The position numbers and the translations under genes are program-made. This document shows, in pieces, positions 1 through 8,237 of a stretch of 32,396 nucleotides of DNA. This DNA is from SIG603 sp964370405. GTDB lineage: Bacteria > Bacillota > Clostridia > Oscillospirales > Acutalibacteraceae. The stretch lies in NCBI GenBank assembly GCA_964370405.1, contig CAYJJB010000012.1:1-32396 (forward strand), written 5' to 3'. The notes below the pieces were generated by a model, which saw nothing but the letters and a program-made list of their open reading frames with translations, was not told the DNA's origin and ran no database searches. The number at the start of each line of letters is the position of its first letter. Within the stretch, counting starts at the first letter, position 1.

Positions 1-55
1 AACCTGCGGCCTCTTGACCCCCAGTCAAGCGCGCTACCAGCTGCGCCACACCCGG
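1..55 (-). tRNA. tRNA-Pro (anticodon GGG), 3' part cut off by window edge
   Basis: Read on the minus strand, the 5' end is an acceptor strand CCGGGTG, then TG, a D stem GCGC/GCGC with an AGCTGGTA loop, and a five-pair anticodon stem CTTGA/TCAAG. The seven-base loop CTGGGGG gives anticodon GGG (positions 20-22, minus strand), which reads the proline codon CCC and probably CCU. The start of the T arm (GCAGGTT) is visible; the rest of the T arm and the 3' acceptor lie outside the window. The 5' boundary at 55 is set by counting back from the D stem. Confidence 0.93.
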
Positions 56-123
56 TCGCAAAAAACATTATATAACATTTCATTTATAAATGCAAGAGTT
101 TTATTTAATAATAAATTTAAGTG

Positions 124-152
124 TTGACATTCAGGATTATTCTTATTATGAT
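124..152 (+). promoter_or_regulatory. Sigma-A promoter for the acyltransferase/DUF6320 pair
   Basis: A perfect -35 box TTGACA (124-129) is followed by a 17-base spacer and -10 box TATGAT (147-152). Transcription should start near 159. This promoter lies inside the longest open frame, which opens at GTG 121, so that upstream start is very unlikely and the ATG at 184 is favoured. Confidence 0.82.
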
Positions 153-183
153 GAATATAAGAACGATAGATTGGATTAAAATT

Positions 184-1406
184 ATGGACGATTTAAATAA
201 ACTTGACCTTGCGGCGAAATTATTTCCATCAGTTGCAAATAAAAATAACTCTTCTGTTTTTAGGTTTTCGGTGGTTTTAAAAGAAGAAATTGATGAAAAA
301 ACTTTGCAAATTGCTGTTAATATGATTTATGAAAGATTTTCAATTTTTTTTATGAGATTAAGAAACGGTTTTTTTTGGAACTATTTTGATAAAAACAGGT
401 TATATTTTACAGTTGAAAAAGAAAAAAACTCACCTTGCTTTGCTATAACTTCTCGTGAAAATAAGGATTTTATGCTAAAAGTGCTCTACTTTGGGCACAG
501 AATTTCTGTAGAAGCTTTTCACTCTATAACAGATGGCAGTGGAGTATTGGAGTTTTTAAAATCACTCACTTATTATTACCTTAATTTAAAACATGGAAGA
601 ATTGATGATGAGGGCAAAATTTTGCTTCTTAATGAGTTTGACAAAGAAAATTATGAGGATAGTTTTGATAAATTTTTTTCAAGTAAAAAAATACCTAAAA
701 TAAAAGTTAAAAGCAAAACTTTTCAAAAAAATTCGTATAGAATTAAAGGTGAAAAATTCAAGAAAAAGGGAAATAACGTTGTTATAGGGATAATATCAAT
801 TAATTCTTTAAAGAAATTTTGCAAAGAAAACAACTGCACAATTACAACGTTTTTACTTGCGAATTTGTTTTTATCAATTTATAATGCCAAACAAAAATTT
901 GAAAAAAATGATAAGCCAATTGTAGTGGCGGTACCTGTGAATTTAAGAAAAAAATTTAATTCAAATACGCTTAAAAATTTATTTGGTGTTGTAAATATTA
1001 CTTATAAAGTAAACGAGAATACAAAATATGAAGAGTTGGTACTCTCTATTTCTGAGCAACTAAAATTTTATACTGATAAAGATTATCTTGAGAGCGAATC
1101 TCTTCAAAACACAAAAATGTCTAAAAATCCATTTTCAAGAAACACTCCCCTATTTATTAAAAATATGGTAATGCCTTTAGGCTTTACATTAATGGGAGAA
1201 ACAAAAAAGACAATTTCATTATCAAATATTGGTAAAGTGGATTTACCAAGTGGAATTATACCTTATGTAGAACATGCTGAAATGGTAATTTATCCAACGC
1301 CAAAAANNNNNNNNNNNNNNNNNNNNNNNNNNNNNNNNNNNNNNNNNNNNNNNNNNNNNNTATAACTATATACTCTAATGCATGGGAGGAAGAATGTGAT
1401 GAATAA
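184..1406 (+). CDS. Condensation-domain-like acyltransferase (alcohol acetyltransferase family), interrupted by an assembly gap
   Basis: This protein of roughly 400 residues resembles the alcohol O-acetyltransferase/condensation-domain superfamily of CoA-dependent acyltransferases. The HxxxDG active-site motif is seen as HSITDG (His113, Asp117, Gly118 from the chosen start). The later DLPSG segment also fits, as does a beta-rich region typical of this fold. Substrate is unknown. ATG 184 is chosen because the frame's earlier part contains the promoter; no strong SD precedes it. A 54-base N run removes codons near the C-terminus. After the gap the reading that joins the next gene (ending SNAWEEECDE) is in a different frame from the part before it, so the N run has the wrong length; a stop at 1363-1365 is an artefact of the N count. 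The stop TAA (1404-1406) overlaps the next gene's start by eight bases, implying translational coupling. Family assignment is fairly sure; biochemical role is not. Confidence 0.75.
1307..1360. other. Assembly gap (54 N)
   Basis: The N run falls in the 3' part of the acyltransferase gene. Frames on the two sides agree only if the true number of missing bases leaves remainder 1 on division by 3, and 54 does not. The size is therefore an estimate from scaffolding. Confidence 0.95.
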
Positions 1407-2073
1407 ATGCAGTAAGTGCGGTGTTTTTGTCTATGAAAACCAAAGCTGCTGTCCCCTATGTTTTGAAAAATTTTCAAATAATAAGGAAACGGTTATTTCT
1501 TATCCTAAATATGAAGATATAATAAAAAACAGGACACCACTTAAAAATTTACCTCTGTTTCTATCTATATCAGCGGGTGTTATTTGCTTTTTTATAAATT
1601 TGTTAATGGTTGGAAGCAGATGGTGGTCTATAATTGTAATTTTTTCATTAATTTATTCAAATGTTACACTGTGGCTTGTAAATTCAAAAAAACTGCATTT
1701 TGGGCGTAAAGTTTTAATTGATTACTTAATTTTAGCAATTACTCTTATAATTATTGATATTGTTACTGGTATGAGATTTTGGTCTACAGATTATGTTTTC
1801 CCATTTTTAAGCTTTGCAACAACTTGCTATTTAATGTATTTATCACTAAGAACTAGAGCTATGTTTGTGGAGTATTTTGGATATATTTTAGTTTCTATGA
1901 TAATAAGCTTTATACCTGCAGCTATATCTTTTGTGCTTTTAATAATAGGGTTTAATTACGTGCCGTGGGGTGTATTTAGCGTTGCTATTGGCTCTTTAAT
2001 AATAACATTTGGATTATATTTATTTGCAGATGACATGTTAAAGCAAGAACTTAAAAAAAAGTTCCATAATTAG
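1399..2073 (+). CDS. DUF6320-type zinc-ribbon membrane protein
   Basis: This is a 224-residue protein. The N-terminus has a zinc-ribbon pattern, CxxC at Cys4/Cys7 and CPLC at Cys18/Cys21. About six hydrophobic membrane spans follow: roughly residues 47-67, 71-92, 103-121, 130-148, 158-182 and 186-208. This is the layout of DUF6320 proteins, which in Clostridia often sit next to an alcohol-acetyltransferase-like gene, as here. The ATG at 1399 is chosen because a strong SD GGGAGGA (1384-1390) lies eight bases upstream; an in-frame ATG at 1378 precedes that SD and is not credible. The start ATG sits inside the upstream gene's last codons. The arrangement suggests the two proteins act together, perhaps with the membrane protein placing the acyltransferase at the membrane (inference). 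No catalytic residues are recognisable. Confidence 0.78.
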   Translation: MNKCSKCGVFVYENQSCCPLCFEKFSNNKETVISYPKYEDIIKNRTPLKNLPLFLSISAGVICFFINLLMVGSRWWSIIVIFSLIYSNVTLWLVNSKKLHFGRKVLIDYLILAITLIIIDIVTGMRFWSTDYVFPFLSFATTCYLMYLSLRTRAMFVEYFGYILVSMIISFIPAAISFVLLIIGFNYVPWGVFSVAIGSLIITFGLYLFADDMLKQELKKKFHN

Positions 2074-2094
2074 CAATTAAATTGTGCTAATTTG

Positions 2095-2123
2095 TTTACT
2101 TTTGTAGTTTTATGTGGTATGAT
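2095..2123 (+). promoter_or_regulatory. Promoter of the chemotaxis receptor gene
   Basis: The -35-like TTTACT (2095-2100), a 17-base spacer and TATGAT (2118-2123) form the promoter. A TG dinucleotide one base before the -10 box gives an extended -10 element, which compensates for the weaker -35. Transcription should start near 2130, and the SD AGAAGG (2146-2151) precedes ATG 2161 by nine bases. Confidence 0.65.
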
Positions 2124-2160
2124 TTTTATGTAAATATTTGGGTAAAGAAGGTTTGGGAGT

Positions 2161-3849
2161 ATGAAAAATTTAAAAATTAAACAGAAGTTTTATATTTGCC
2201 TTGGGATTATCCTAATACTAACTCTAGGTGCAGGTTCAACTTCAATTTTTAGTGCTAGAGGAATTAATGATAGCTTTGAAAACTTTTACAAAAATAGTTA
2301 TCTTTCTTATGTGAATATCTCAGCAGCACGAATTAATTTTGACAATTCAGCCAAAGCGCTTGCTGTACCAATTACTACAGATGATAAAGACAGTATTTTA
2401 GAAGCGTATGAAACTGGAAATGTTGAATTTCAAAATTTTGTATCAAATATTGAAGACTTAAAGATTTTAATTACCGATGATGAAGTTAGTGGAATTTTAG
2501 TGAAATTAGAAGAAAGCGCATATATCACTGAAAATTATAGGAATAAAATAGCTGATTTAGTGTCAAATAATAAGTTTGACGAGGCAAGAGAATTGTTTTT
2601 TGGCGAGTACTTTTCGTCATTTGAACAAACTTTAGCGCATGTTGAAGAAATTGTTAACTTGACAAACGCTAATGCAGGTACCACATTTATAGAAGTGGAT
2701 CAGCAAAATGTATTTGAAACACGTTTGTTAATTGCAATACTTACAGTAACTGCAGTGTTAATAGTGCTTTTAGGAATTTTGCTTACAAAATCTTTTACAA
2801 CGCCACTATTTAAAATTAAAAAATCAATTGCACAGCTTTCACAAGGAAATTTTAAAGAAGCAAAAATTTTGTATGAGTCAAGAGATGAATTTGGTGAGCT
2901 TGTAACTGATTTGCAAATTACAGTAAACAATTTCTACCAAATTGTGGATGATTTAAATTTTAAACTGACTAAACTTGCAGAAAAAGACTTTTTATCAGAT
3001 GATAAAAATGAACATTTATATGTTGGAGAATTTTCTGAAATTATTGATTTGGTACATTTATTCTCAAGTAATATTGAAGATACTTTACACCAGGTTTCAG
3101 ACTCTTCAAATAGTATCATGATTAGTTCAAATCAAGTTTCTGAGGCAGCTCAAGTTTTGGCGATAGGTGCATCAGACCAAGCTTCTTCAATTGAAGAATT
3201 AAAAGATACTATTAGTGATATTTCAAATCAAATTAATAAAATTGATAAAAATGCTCAAAATGCTTCAGCGGCTTCAGAGAGCTCTAAAGTTGCAGTTTCA
3301 AGCAGTAATGATAAAATGCAAGAGCAAATGATTTCTATGCAGGAAATTGAGCTTAAATCTAATGAAATTAGTAAGATTATTAAGACGATTGAAGACATTG
3401 CATTCCAAACAAATATTCTTGCACTTAATGCTGCGGTTGAAGCGGCAAGAGCTGGCGAAGCTGGTAAAGGTTTTGCTGTTGTTGCAGATGAAGTAAGAAG
3501 CCTAGCTGCAAAGTCTACACAAGCGGCACAAAACACTACAATGCTTATAAATGCTTCTATTGAAGCTATAAATAGAGGTGTATCACTTTCTAAAGTTACA
3601 GCAAAGGAACTTTTGGATGTTGTTGAGAAAGCAAAGGAAACCAACTTGCTGATTAGTGAAATCTCTCAGGAAACAAAAATGCAATCACACGCAATTATCA
3701 AAGCGATGGACGGTGTGGAAGCTATATCGAATGTTGTACACACAAATGCATCTACAAGCCAAGAGAGTGCTGCAACAAGTACAGATCTTTCAAGCCAAGC
3801 AACTGCGTTAAATGATCTTATAGCAGAATTTAAGTTTTCACAAAAATAA
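2161..3849 (+). CDS. Methyl-accepting chemotaxis protein
   Basis: A 562-residue transmembrane chemoreceptor. A first membrane span at about residues 10-30 and a second at 188-209 bracket a mostly helical extracellular domain of about 155 residues, consistent with a four-helix-bundle (4HB_MCP) sensor. A HAMP linker follows (about 210-265), then a long coiled-coil signalling domain. The hairpin tip that contacts CheA and CheW is clear around residues 411-433 (TNILALNAAVEAARAGE), followed by GKGFAVVADEVRSLA. No C-terminal CheR-tethering pentapeptide is seen; the protein ends in EFKFSQK. The ligand cannot be predicted. It is a single-gene unit with its own promoter and terminator and no chemotaxis genes beside it, so it presumably feeds CheA/CheY encoded elsewhere. 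It implies a motile or formerly motile organism. Confidence 0.93.
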   Translation: MKNLKIKQKFYICLGIILILTLGAGSTSIFSARGINDSFENFYKNSYLSYVNISAARINFDNSAKALAVPITTDDKDSILEAYETGNVEFQNFVSNIEDLKILITDDEVSGILVKLEESAYITENYRNKIADLVSNNKFDEARELFFGEYFSSFEQTLAHVEEIVNLTNANAGTTFIEVDQQNVFETRLLIAILTVTAVLIVLLGILLTKSFTTPLFKIKKSIAQLSQGNFKEAKILYESRDEFGELVTDLQITVNNFYQIVDDLNFKLTKLAEKDFLSDDKNEHLYVGEFSEIIDLVHLFSSNIEDTLHQVSDSSNSIMISSNQVSEAAQVLAIGASDQASSIEELKDTISDISNQINKIDKNAQNASAASESSKVAVSSSNDKMQEQMISMQEIELKSNEISKIIKTIEDIAFQTNILALNAAVEAARAGEAGKGFAVVADEVRSLAAKSTQAAQNTTMLINASIEAINRGVSLSKVTAKELLDVVEKAKETNLLISEISQETKMQSHAIIKAMDGVEAISNVVHTNASTSQESAATSTDLSSQATALNDLIAEFKFSQK

Positions 3850-3860
3850 TAACAAATTAA

Positions 3861-3902
3861 AAACCGTGTAACAATTAATCTTGTTACACGGTTTATTTTT
3901 TT
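3861..3902. terminator. Bidirectional intrinsic terminator
   Basis: A perfect 14-base-pair stem, AAACCGTGTAACAA (3861-3874) with TTGTTACACGGTTT (3881-3894), encloses a six-base loop. It is followed by ATTTTTTT on the plus strand. The minus strand also has T-rich sequence after the stem. It lies between the convergent chemoreceptor and pseudokinase genes and can end both transcripts. Confidence 0.92.
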
Positions 3903-3917
3903 ATAAATTCAAAGTTA

Positions 3918-5528
3918 TCAGCCTGTTCCAATACTTACATAAACGGTGACAGTAGTACCATATGGTAGCTCTTCCCCTGTTTGCATGTCTTTATACCACA
4001 TTACATTTCCAGCAGGTATATCATGGCTTGTAGACTCCTCAGACACTACAACAAAACCTTCTTCTTCTAAAAGAACAAGAGCTTCACTATATTTTAAACC
4101 ACCAATTGATGGCAATGCTCTTATTTCTTTGCCTAAGCTTACTACTAAATTAACAACGCCACCACGCTCAACATCTCCGTTTGCAGCTGGGTTTTGGCTA
4201 ACTATTTGACCGTCTGCAACTTCATCACTAAAAATTTGAGATTCAATTTCAAGTGTAAAGTCGTATATATGATTCATGCCTATTTCTCCGACCCAGTCTT
4301 CATAATAGTCCCCCACCATGTCTGGTACTTTTATATACTCAGCAGCGGATACATCGTTTAATGAATCGTCAAGGGCATCTGTAACATCGGAAATTGAAAA
4401 TGTTCCAGACTGAATTACATTATATAACACAATGAACAAAACAACTGCGGTTACAGCAAAAGATGCAATCATCCAAACTGCGGGAGAAACAATTTTGTTA
4501 TGTGCTGAAGACCCTTTTTTTCCTTGTGGAATATCTCTTATCGTCTTAACTTCCATAGACTCCTCAATTATTGGAGATTGTGAAGTAAGCTCAGTTTTAA
4601 GTCTTTTAAAGCTACTAGTTCTATTTTTTTGCTGAACTTGAAGGCCTGTGGCAAGCGCTAAAATCATTGGTCTTGGCATGGATTTCAGCAAGTCCTTTGG
4701 AATCATCATTTTTCCATCAGTTGCCCTATGATCAGCACCTGGTGGTAGTTCGCCTGTAAGTGCGAAGATTGTCGAAGCGCAAAATCCGTAAACATCAGTT
4801 ATTTCGCTACATTCAAGCGTTCTTACATGCTGTTCATACGCCGCTGCTCCAACTACTAAATCAGGCGAGATTAAAGCGTTTATACGGCGCACAGGTTCAG
4901 TGCAAAAATCTGTAACAATAAGTTTATGATCTGCAGTTACCAAAAGCGTGTCAGGTGACAGTCCTAAATGCTTTACACCTTTACTGTGCATGGTACTTAA
5001 GGAATCAACAGCACTTAGCATAAGGTTCATAGCTTTTTGCCATTCAAGCTTACCACCATTTTTTCTTACATACTCTCGAAGCGTTGGCGCATTTACATAT
5101 TCATAAACTATGTAGGCTGTGCTATTTTCCCAAAACATGTCCTTGACAGTAATAATTGAAGGGCAATCTTTAAGTGAAATAAGTCCTTTTGCCATGCTTA
5201 AGTACATATTAAAAAATTTATCAAAAACCTCACTTGCTCGCTCACGTGGGGTTATAACACCTGTTTTACTATCTCTTGTTGCAATTTTTACAGGGAAAAA
5301 TTCTCTTATAGTAACTCGTGCACCATCAAGATTATCATATGCAGAATAAGTAAATCCCTCAGAATTTGATGAGGTGTTGTATCCAATTACATATCTATTT
5401 TGAAGTAAAGTATCAAATGCTAAAGCATTTTCTGGCTGGGTAGTATTTACTGAAAATTTGCAAGAAGGGCAAACATCTTCATTATTTAAAGATCCAAAGC
5501 AGTTCATGCAATACTCTATTTGTGACAT
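3918..5528 (-). CDS. Zinc-ribbon/pseudokinase/PASTA membrane protein
   Basis: A 536-residue protein with four visible parts. First is an N-terminal zinc ribbon (Cys7, Cys10, Cys20, Cys23). Second is a Ser/Thr-kinase-like fold at about 44-315. Third is a single membrane span at about 348-371. Fourth is an extracellular region with two PASTA-like repeats (about 399-466 and 471-533). Active PASTA kinases (PknB/PrkC/Stk) sense muropeptides or lipid II at the division site. Here the catalytic residues are lost: the glycine loop reads NTSSNSEGF, the VAIK lysine is Arg75, the HRD motif is HLG (187-189, no catalytic Asp), the catalytic Asn is Thr194, and DFG is DFC (207-209). It is therefore predicted to be a pseudokinase that may bind nucleotide weakly or act as a scaffold. 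Start ATG 5528 has SD AGGAGGA (5541-5547) 12 bases upstream. It is a single-gene unit with its own promoter. Confidence 0.88.
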   Translation of the reverse strand: MSQIEYCMNCFGSLNNEDVCPSCKFSVNTTQPENALAFDTLLQNRYVIGYNTSSNSEGFTYSAYDNLDGARVTIREFFPVKIATRDSKTGVITPRERASEVFDKFFNMYLSMAKGLISLKDCPSIITVKDMFWENSTAYIVYEYVNAPTLREYVRKNGGKLEWQKAMNLMLSAVDSLSTMHSKGVKHLGLSPDTLLVTADHKLIVTDFCTEPVRRINALISPDLVVGAAAYEQHVRTLECSEITDVYGFCASTIFALTGELPPGADHRATDGKMMIPKDLLKSMPRPMILALATGLQVQQKNRTSSFKRLKTELTSQSPIIEESMEVKTIRDIPQGKKGSSAHNKIVSPAVWMIASFAVTAVVLFIVLYNVIQSGTFSISDVTDALDDSLNDVSAAEYIKVPDMVGDYYEDWVGEIGMNHIYDFTLEIESQIFSDEVADGQIVSQNPAANGDVERGGVVNLVVSLGKEIRALPSIGGLKYSEALVLLEEEGFVVVSEESTSHDIPAGNVMWYKDMQTGEELPYGTTVTVYVSIGTG

Positions 5529-5550
5529 ATATAAAATTTGTCCTCCTAAA

Positions 5551-5569
5551 AAATCTAATTATTAGATTT
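5551..5569 (-). repeat. Perfect 9-1-9 inverted repeat at the pseudokinase transcription start
   Basis: AAATCTAAT, one T, then ATTAGATTT. It lies immediately downstream of the predicted -10 box and just before the SD, so the predicted start near 5563 falls inside it. On the minus strand it runs into six T residues. It could be a repressor operator or a weak attenuator hairpin; the AT-rich stem makes termination less likely than protein binding. Confidence 0.55.
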
Positions 5570-5598
5570 ATTTTAACACAATATTTAAAAGATAACAA
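5570..5598 (-). promoter_or_regulatory. Promoter of the pseudokinase gene
   Basis: On the minus strand, -35 TTGTTA (complement of 5593-5598), a 17-base spacer and -10 TAAAAT (complement of 5570-5575). Both boxes match consensus at five of six or nearly so. The position fits the SD and start at 5528. Confidence 0.6.
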
Positions 5599-5624
5599 GA
5601 TAAAAATTAAATTAATATAAATCA

Positions 5625-6401
5625 TTATGAGCCAGTTGATTTGTATCGCATTACTCCTAAACGCCATAATAAATAAACAGGAATTAAAAACAGTAGAGAT
5701 ATGATTGGTGTTAGTGCGTTTAAAATAGATTTATCCATGTCAAATAAATACAAAATAGGATAATACTGTACTAAGGCAAGTGGAATTATAAAAGTGAAAA
5801 ATTTAAGTATTTCTTCACCAAAAACGGATAAAGGATATGCCCCAAATTGTCTGCCACCATCTGTGAATATATTGATAAATTCAAGTCCTTCTGTGGTGAA
5901 AAAACAGAGTGCCGCATAAAGAAGATATAATGCTGCAAAAAATGCAATACCGCAAATTATCATAAGTATAATCACCATAATTTTATCAATGCTAAAATTT
6001 ATATTTGATAGTGAAATGCCTATTATAAGAAAAATTACTGCCTGTAGGCATCTGCCAAGTTTTGTAAAGTCAAATCTTGAAACAAGGGTTAAAAAAACGG
6101 CTGATTTTGGGCGAAGCAGTATTCTATCAAATTCTCCGTTTGAAATTAGGTTTGAGAACATATCAAAACCTCTTATAAAACAAATTGCAAGAGATGAGGA
6201 AATATTTATTATTGAAAATGAGAATAAAATTTGCTCAAATGTAAAACCGTTTATTGAGTTAAATCTTGAAAAGAGAAAATATATTTCCAAAAATTCAACG
6301 GCAATCAGAAAAATTTGTGATATAAATAAAATAATAAAAGAAACTTTATGTTCTATCTGTGTTCTAAAATGCATGGATAAAAATTTAAAATATAGCTTCA
6401 T
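5625..6401 (-). CDS. ABC-2 family transporter permease (second permease of the operon)
   Basis: A 258-residue, strongly hydrophobic protein with about six membrane spans (near residues 20-45, 58-78, 116-133, 139-165, 198-220 and 226-247). The pattern, including an amphipathic N-terminus and the VQYYPILYLF segment, matches the ABC-2 'family 6' (formerly DUF990) permeases, which usually occur as two unequal permeases with one ATPase. It would form the channel with the preceding permease, driven by the ATPase at 7230-8207. Its SD GGGAGGG is made from the last Gly-Gly codons of the upstream gene, and only three bases separate the two genes. Likely role is efflux; the substrate is unknown. No clear terminator follows before the pseudokinase promoter. 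Confidence 0.82.
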   Translation of the reverse strand: MKLYFKFLSMHFRTQIEHKVSFIILFISQIFLIAVEFLEIYFLFSRFNSINGFTFEQILFSFSIINISSSLAICFIRGFDMFSNLISNGEFDRILLRPKSAVFLTLVSRFDFTKLGRCLQAVIFLIIGISLSNINFSIDKIMVIILMIICGIAFFAALYLLYAALCFFTTEGLEFINIFTDGGRQFGAYPLSVFGEEILKFFTFIIPLALVQYYPILYLFDMDKSILNALTPIISLLFLIPVYLLWRLGVMRYKSTGS

Positions 6402-6404
6402 AAT

Positions 6405-7217
6405 TTACCCTCCCTGCACAACAAGCTTTTTAAGAGCTTGTTTTATAAGATGCCTGCCTAAAATTTGAAGTAAAAAAATCCAAAAAATTTGCAGCAAAAT
6501 AAAATAAATGGCTGTGCTTTGATTTATATTTCCTGAATACACATTAAGTGGAAAATTAACACATAAACCAAACGGCAATACCTGTGAAATGTTTTGCATA
6601 GCTGGTGGAAAAAAAGCAAGAGGCAGTATAAGACCTGAGAAAAATCCGCCTACAATCATAACAGCAAGACGTATTCCGTCCATATTGACTGTGTAAAAGC
6701 CAGAAATATAAACAAGCATATTTATACTTATAAGAAGAACTATAGCAAAGCTTAGACTTATGAAAAATAAAAACAAGGAGCTTAAAGAAGCAGGTGCGCC
6801 AAAATTATATGGCTGTGGCAGAAAAATTGCTATTAGGATTACAGGTGCAAATCTGAGTGTACCTGCCGCAATTCTTATAGCAATATCTTTTGAAAACCAC
6901 ATATTATATATATTTACAGGTCTTACAAGTTCAAGCGCAACATCGCCTGTTTTAATACTTTCAATAATGGTGTTATCATATCTAAAAAAGTTTAAAACGG
7001 CAAAAAATGCCTGTTGTAGCCAGATATAGCTCACAAGCTCACTTACTCCCATGGGAAATGCTAAAGGGTCACTTTTATAAAATGCTAGATACATGTTTAT
7101 GTACATAAAGCCCCACACAAACTGAGTGGCAAGCCCGCCAAGTGCCGCAGCTCTATACTGTAATGAGTGGGTAAATCTTATTTTAAAAAAGGCAAAATAT
7201 TTTCTTATTTCTGTCAT
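6405..7217 (-). CDS. ABC-2 family transporter permease (first permease of the operon)
   Basis: A 270-residue membrane protein with about six hydrophobic spans, the last close to the C-terminus. A short basic N-terminus is followed by FKIRFTHSLQYRAA and a segment rich in aromatic residues. The region GDVALELVRPVNIY is characteristic of the paired ABC-2/DUF990 permeases and corresponds to GEFDRILLRPKSAV in the neighbouring permease, so the two are paralogous. ATG 7217 is preceded by purine-rich AAGGGGGTAGGGAA. It lies 12 bases after the ATPase gene. Together the three genes make a complete exporter of heterodimeric permease type. Substrate cannot be read from sequence. Confidence 0.83.
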   Translation of the reverse strand: MTEIRKYFAFFKIRFTHSLQYRAAALGGLATQFVWGFMYINMYLAFYKSDPLAFPMGVSELVSYIWLQQAFFAVLNFFRYDNTIIESIKTGDVALELVRPVNIYNMWFSKDIAIRIAAGTLRFAPVILIAIFLPQPYNFGAPASLSSLFLFFISLSFAIVLLISINMLVYISGFYTVNMDGIRLAVMIVGGFFSGLILPLAFFPPAMQNISQVLPFGLCVNFPLNVYSGNINQSTAIYFILLQIFWIFLLQILGRHLIKQALKKLVVQGG

Positions 7218-7229
7218 TTCCCTACCCCC

Positions 7230-8207
7230 TTATACAATTTCGTATTTTTTATAAAGTTTAACAATTAATTCCTCAATAGAAATATCGCTTAAGTTGATGT
7301 CTTCAATTTCTACTTGTTTTGATAAAGTTTCAATAAATTTCGATACTTTAATAACATTTTGGTCAACAGAAAATTTACATGAATTTTTATCTTGCTCAAT
7401 TAACTTTACACCTTGTATTTTACTGAAACTCCCATTTTTATAAGTAATATCAACAAGTTTATTGTTATCAACCTCATTTTTCAGAGCTTCTAAATTATTA
7501 TCAAGCAATATTTTACCCTTACCAATTAAAATAACTCGTTTTGATAGTGCCTCTATGTCTTGCATGTCATGTGTAGTTAAAATTATTGTGGTTTTCTTTT
7601 CTTTATTAAGCTCTTTAATAAAATCTCTAACAGCAATTTTTGAAACGGCGTCAAGACCTATCGTAGGCTCGTCCAAAAATAAAATTTTAGGGCTGTGTAA
7701 AAATGCAGCTGAAATTTCACAACGCATTCTTTGCCCTAAACTTAACTGTCTTGTTGGGGTTTTTAATAAGTCTGATAAATTTAAAAGCTGACAAAGTTCA
7801 TCTAAAGATTTTTTATATAAGCTATCATCAATTTTGTATATTTCTTTAATAAGTTCAAAGGAGTCAATTACAGGTATGTCCCACCAAAGCTGAGAGCGTT
7901 GTCCAAATACAACTCCAATATTTTTCACATATTCTTTTCGGTCTTTCCAAGGGGTGTAGCCACATATGGAACACTGACCGCTGTCAGGTGTGAGTATTCC
8001 GCTCATAATTTTTATTGTGCTGCTCTTCCCTGCTCCATTAGGTCCAATATAACCTACAATTTCACCTTCTTTAACGGAGAAATTAATGTTATTTAAAGCC
8101 TCAATGTTAGTATATTCTTTTTTTATTAAAGATTTTACGGCGTTTTTAAAACCTTTGTCACGTCTTGCAACTTTGTAGGTTTTACATATGTTTTTTACTT
8201 CTATCAA
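7230..8207 (-). CDS. ABC transporter ATP-binding protein (TTG start)
   Basis: A 325-residue cytoplasmic ATPase of the ABC-2 exporter. Motifs in order: Walker A GPNGAGKSS (55-63), Q-loop Gln103, signature LSLGQ (155-159, a variant of LSGGQ), Walker B ILFLDEP (175-181), D-loop and H-loop His213. The C-terminal 90 residues form a regulatory extension typical of drug and polysaccharide-type exporters. Translation starts at TTG (8205-8207): SD AAGGGAGGG (8215-8223) is seven bases upstream, and no ATG or GTG fits better. First gene of a three-gene operon with the permeases at 6405 and 5625. It has its own consensus promoter, and a large inverted repeat covers the transcription start, so the pump may be inducible (inference). 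Confidence 0.93.
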   Translation of the reverse strand: MIEVKNICKTYKVARRDKGFKNAVKSLIKKEYTNIEALNNINFSVKEGEIVGYIGPNGAGKSSTIKIMSGILTPDSGQCSICGYTPWKDRKEYVKNIGVVFGQRSQLWWDIPVIDSFELIKEIYKIDDSLYKKSLDELCQLLNLSDLLKTPTRQLSLGQRMRCEISAAFLHSPKILFLDEPTIGLDAVSKIAVRDFIKELNKEKKTTIILTTHDMQDIEALSKRVILIGKGKILLDNNLEALKNEVDNNKLVDITYKNGSFSKIQGVKLIEQDKNSCKFSVDQNVIKVSKFIETLSKQVEIEDINLSDISIEELIVKLYKKYEIV

Positions 8208-8237
8208 TTGTGTTCCCTCCCTTTTAAAATAGAAAAA

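Noticed and set aside
121..183. Extended N-terminus of the acyltransferase from GTG 121
   Set aside because: A consensus promoter (124-152) occupies this stretch, so it is upstream of the transcript start; ATG 184 is used instead.
3255..3644. 129-codon minus-strand frame opposite the chemoreceptor signalling domain
   Set aside because: It is the antisense shadow of a low-complexity Ala/Ser-rich coiled coil; no SD and no family resemblance.
5989..6468. 159-codon plus-strand frame across the two ABC permease genes
   Set aside because: It is antisense to two clear membrane proteins and crosses their junction; no promoter or SD on that strand.
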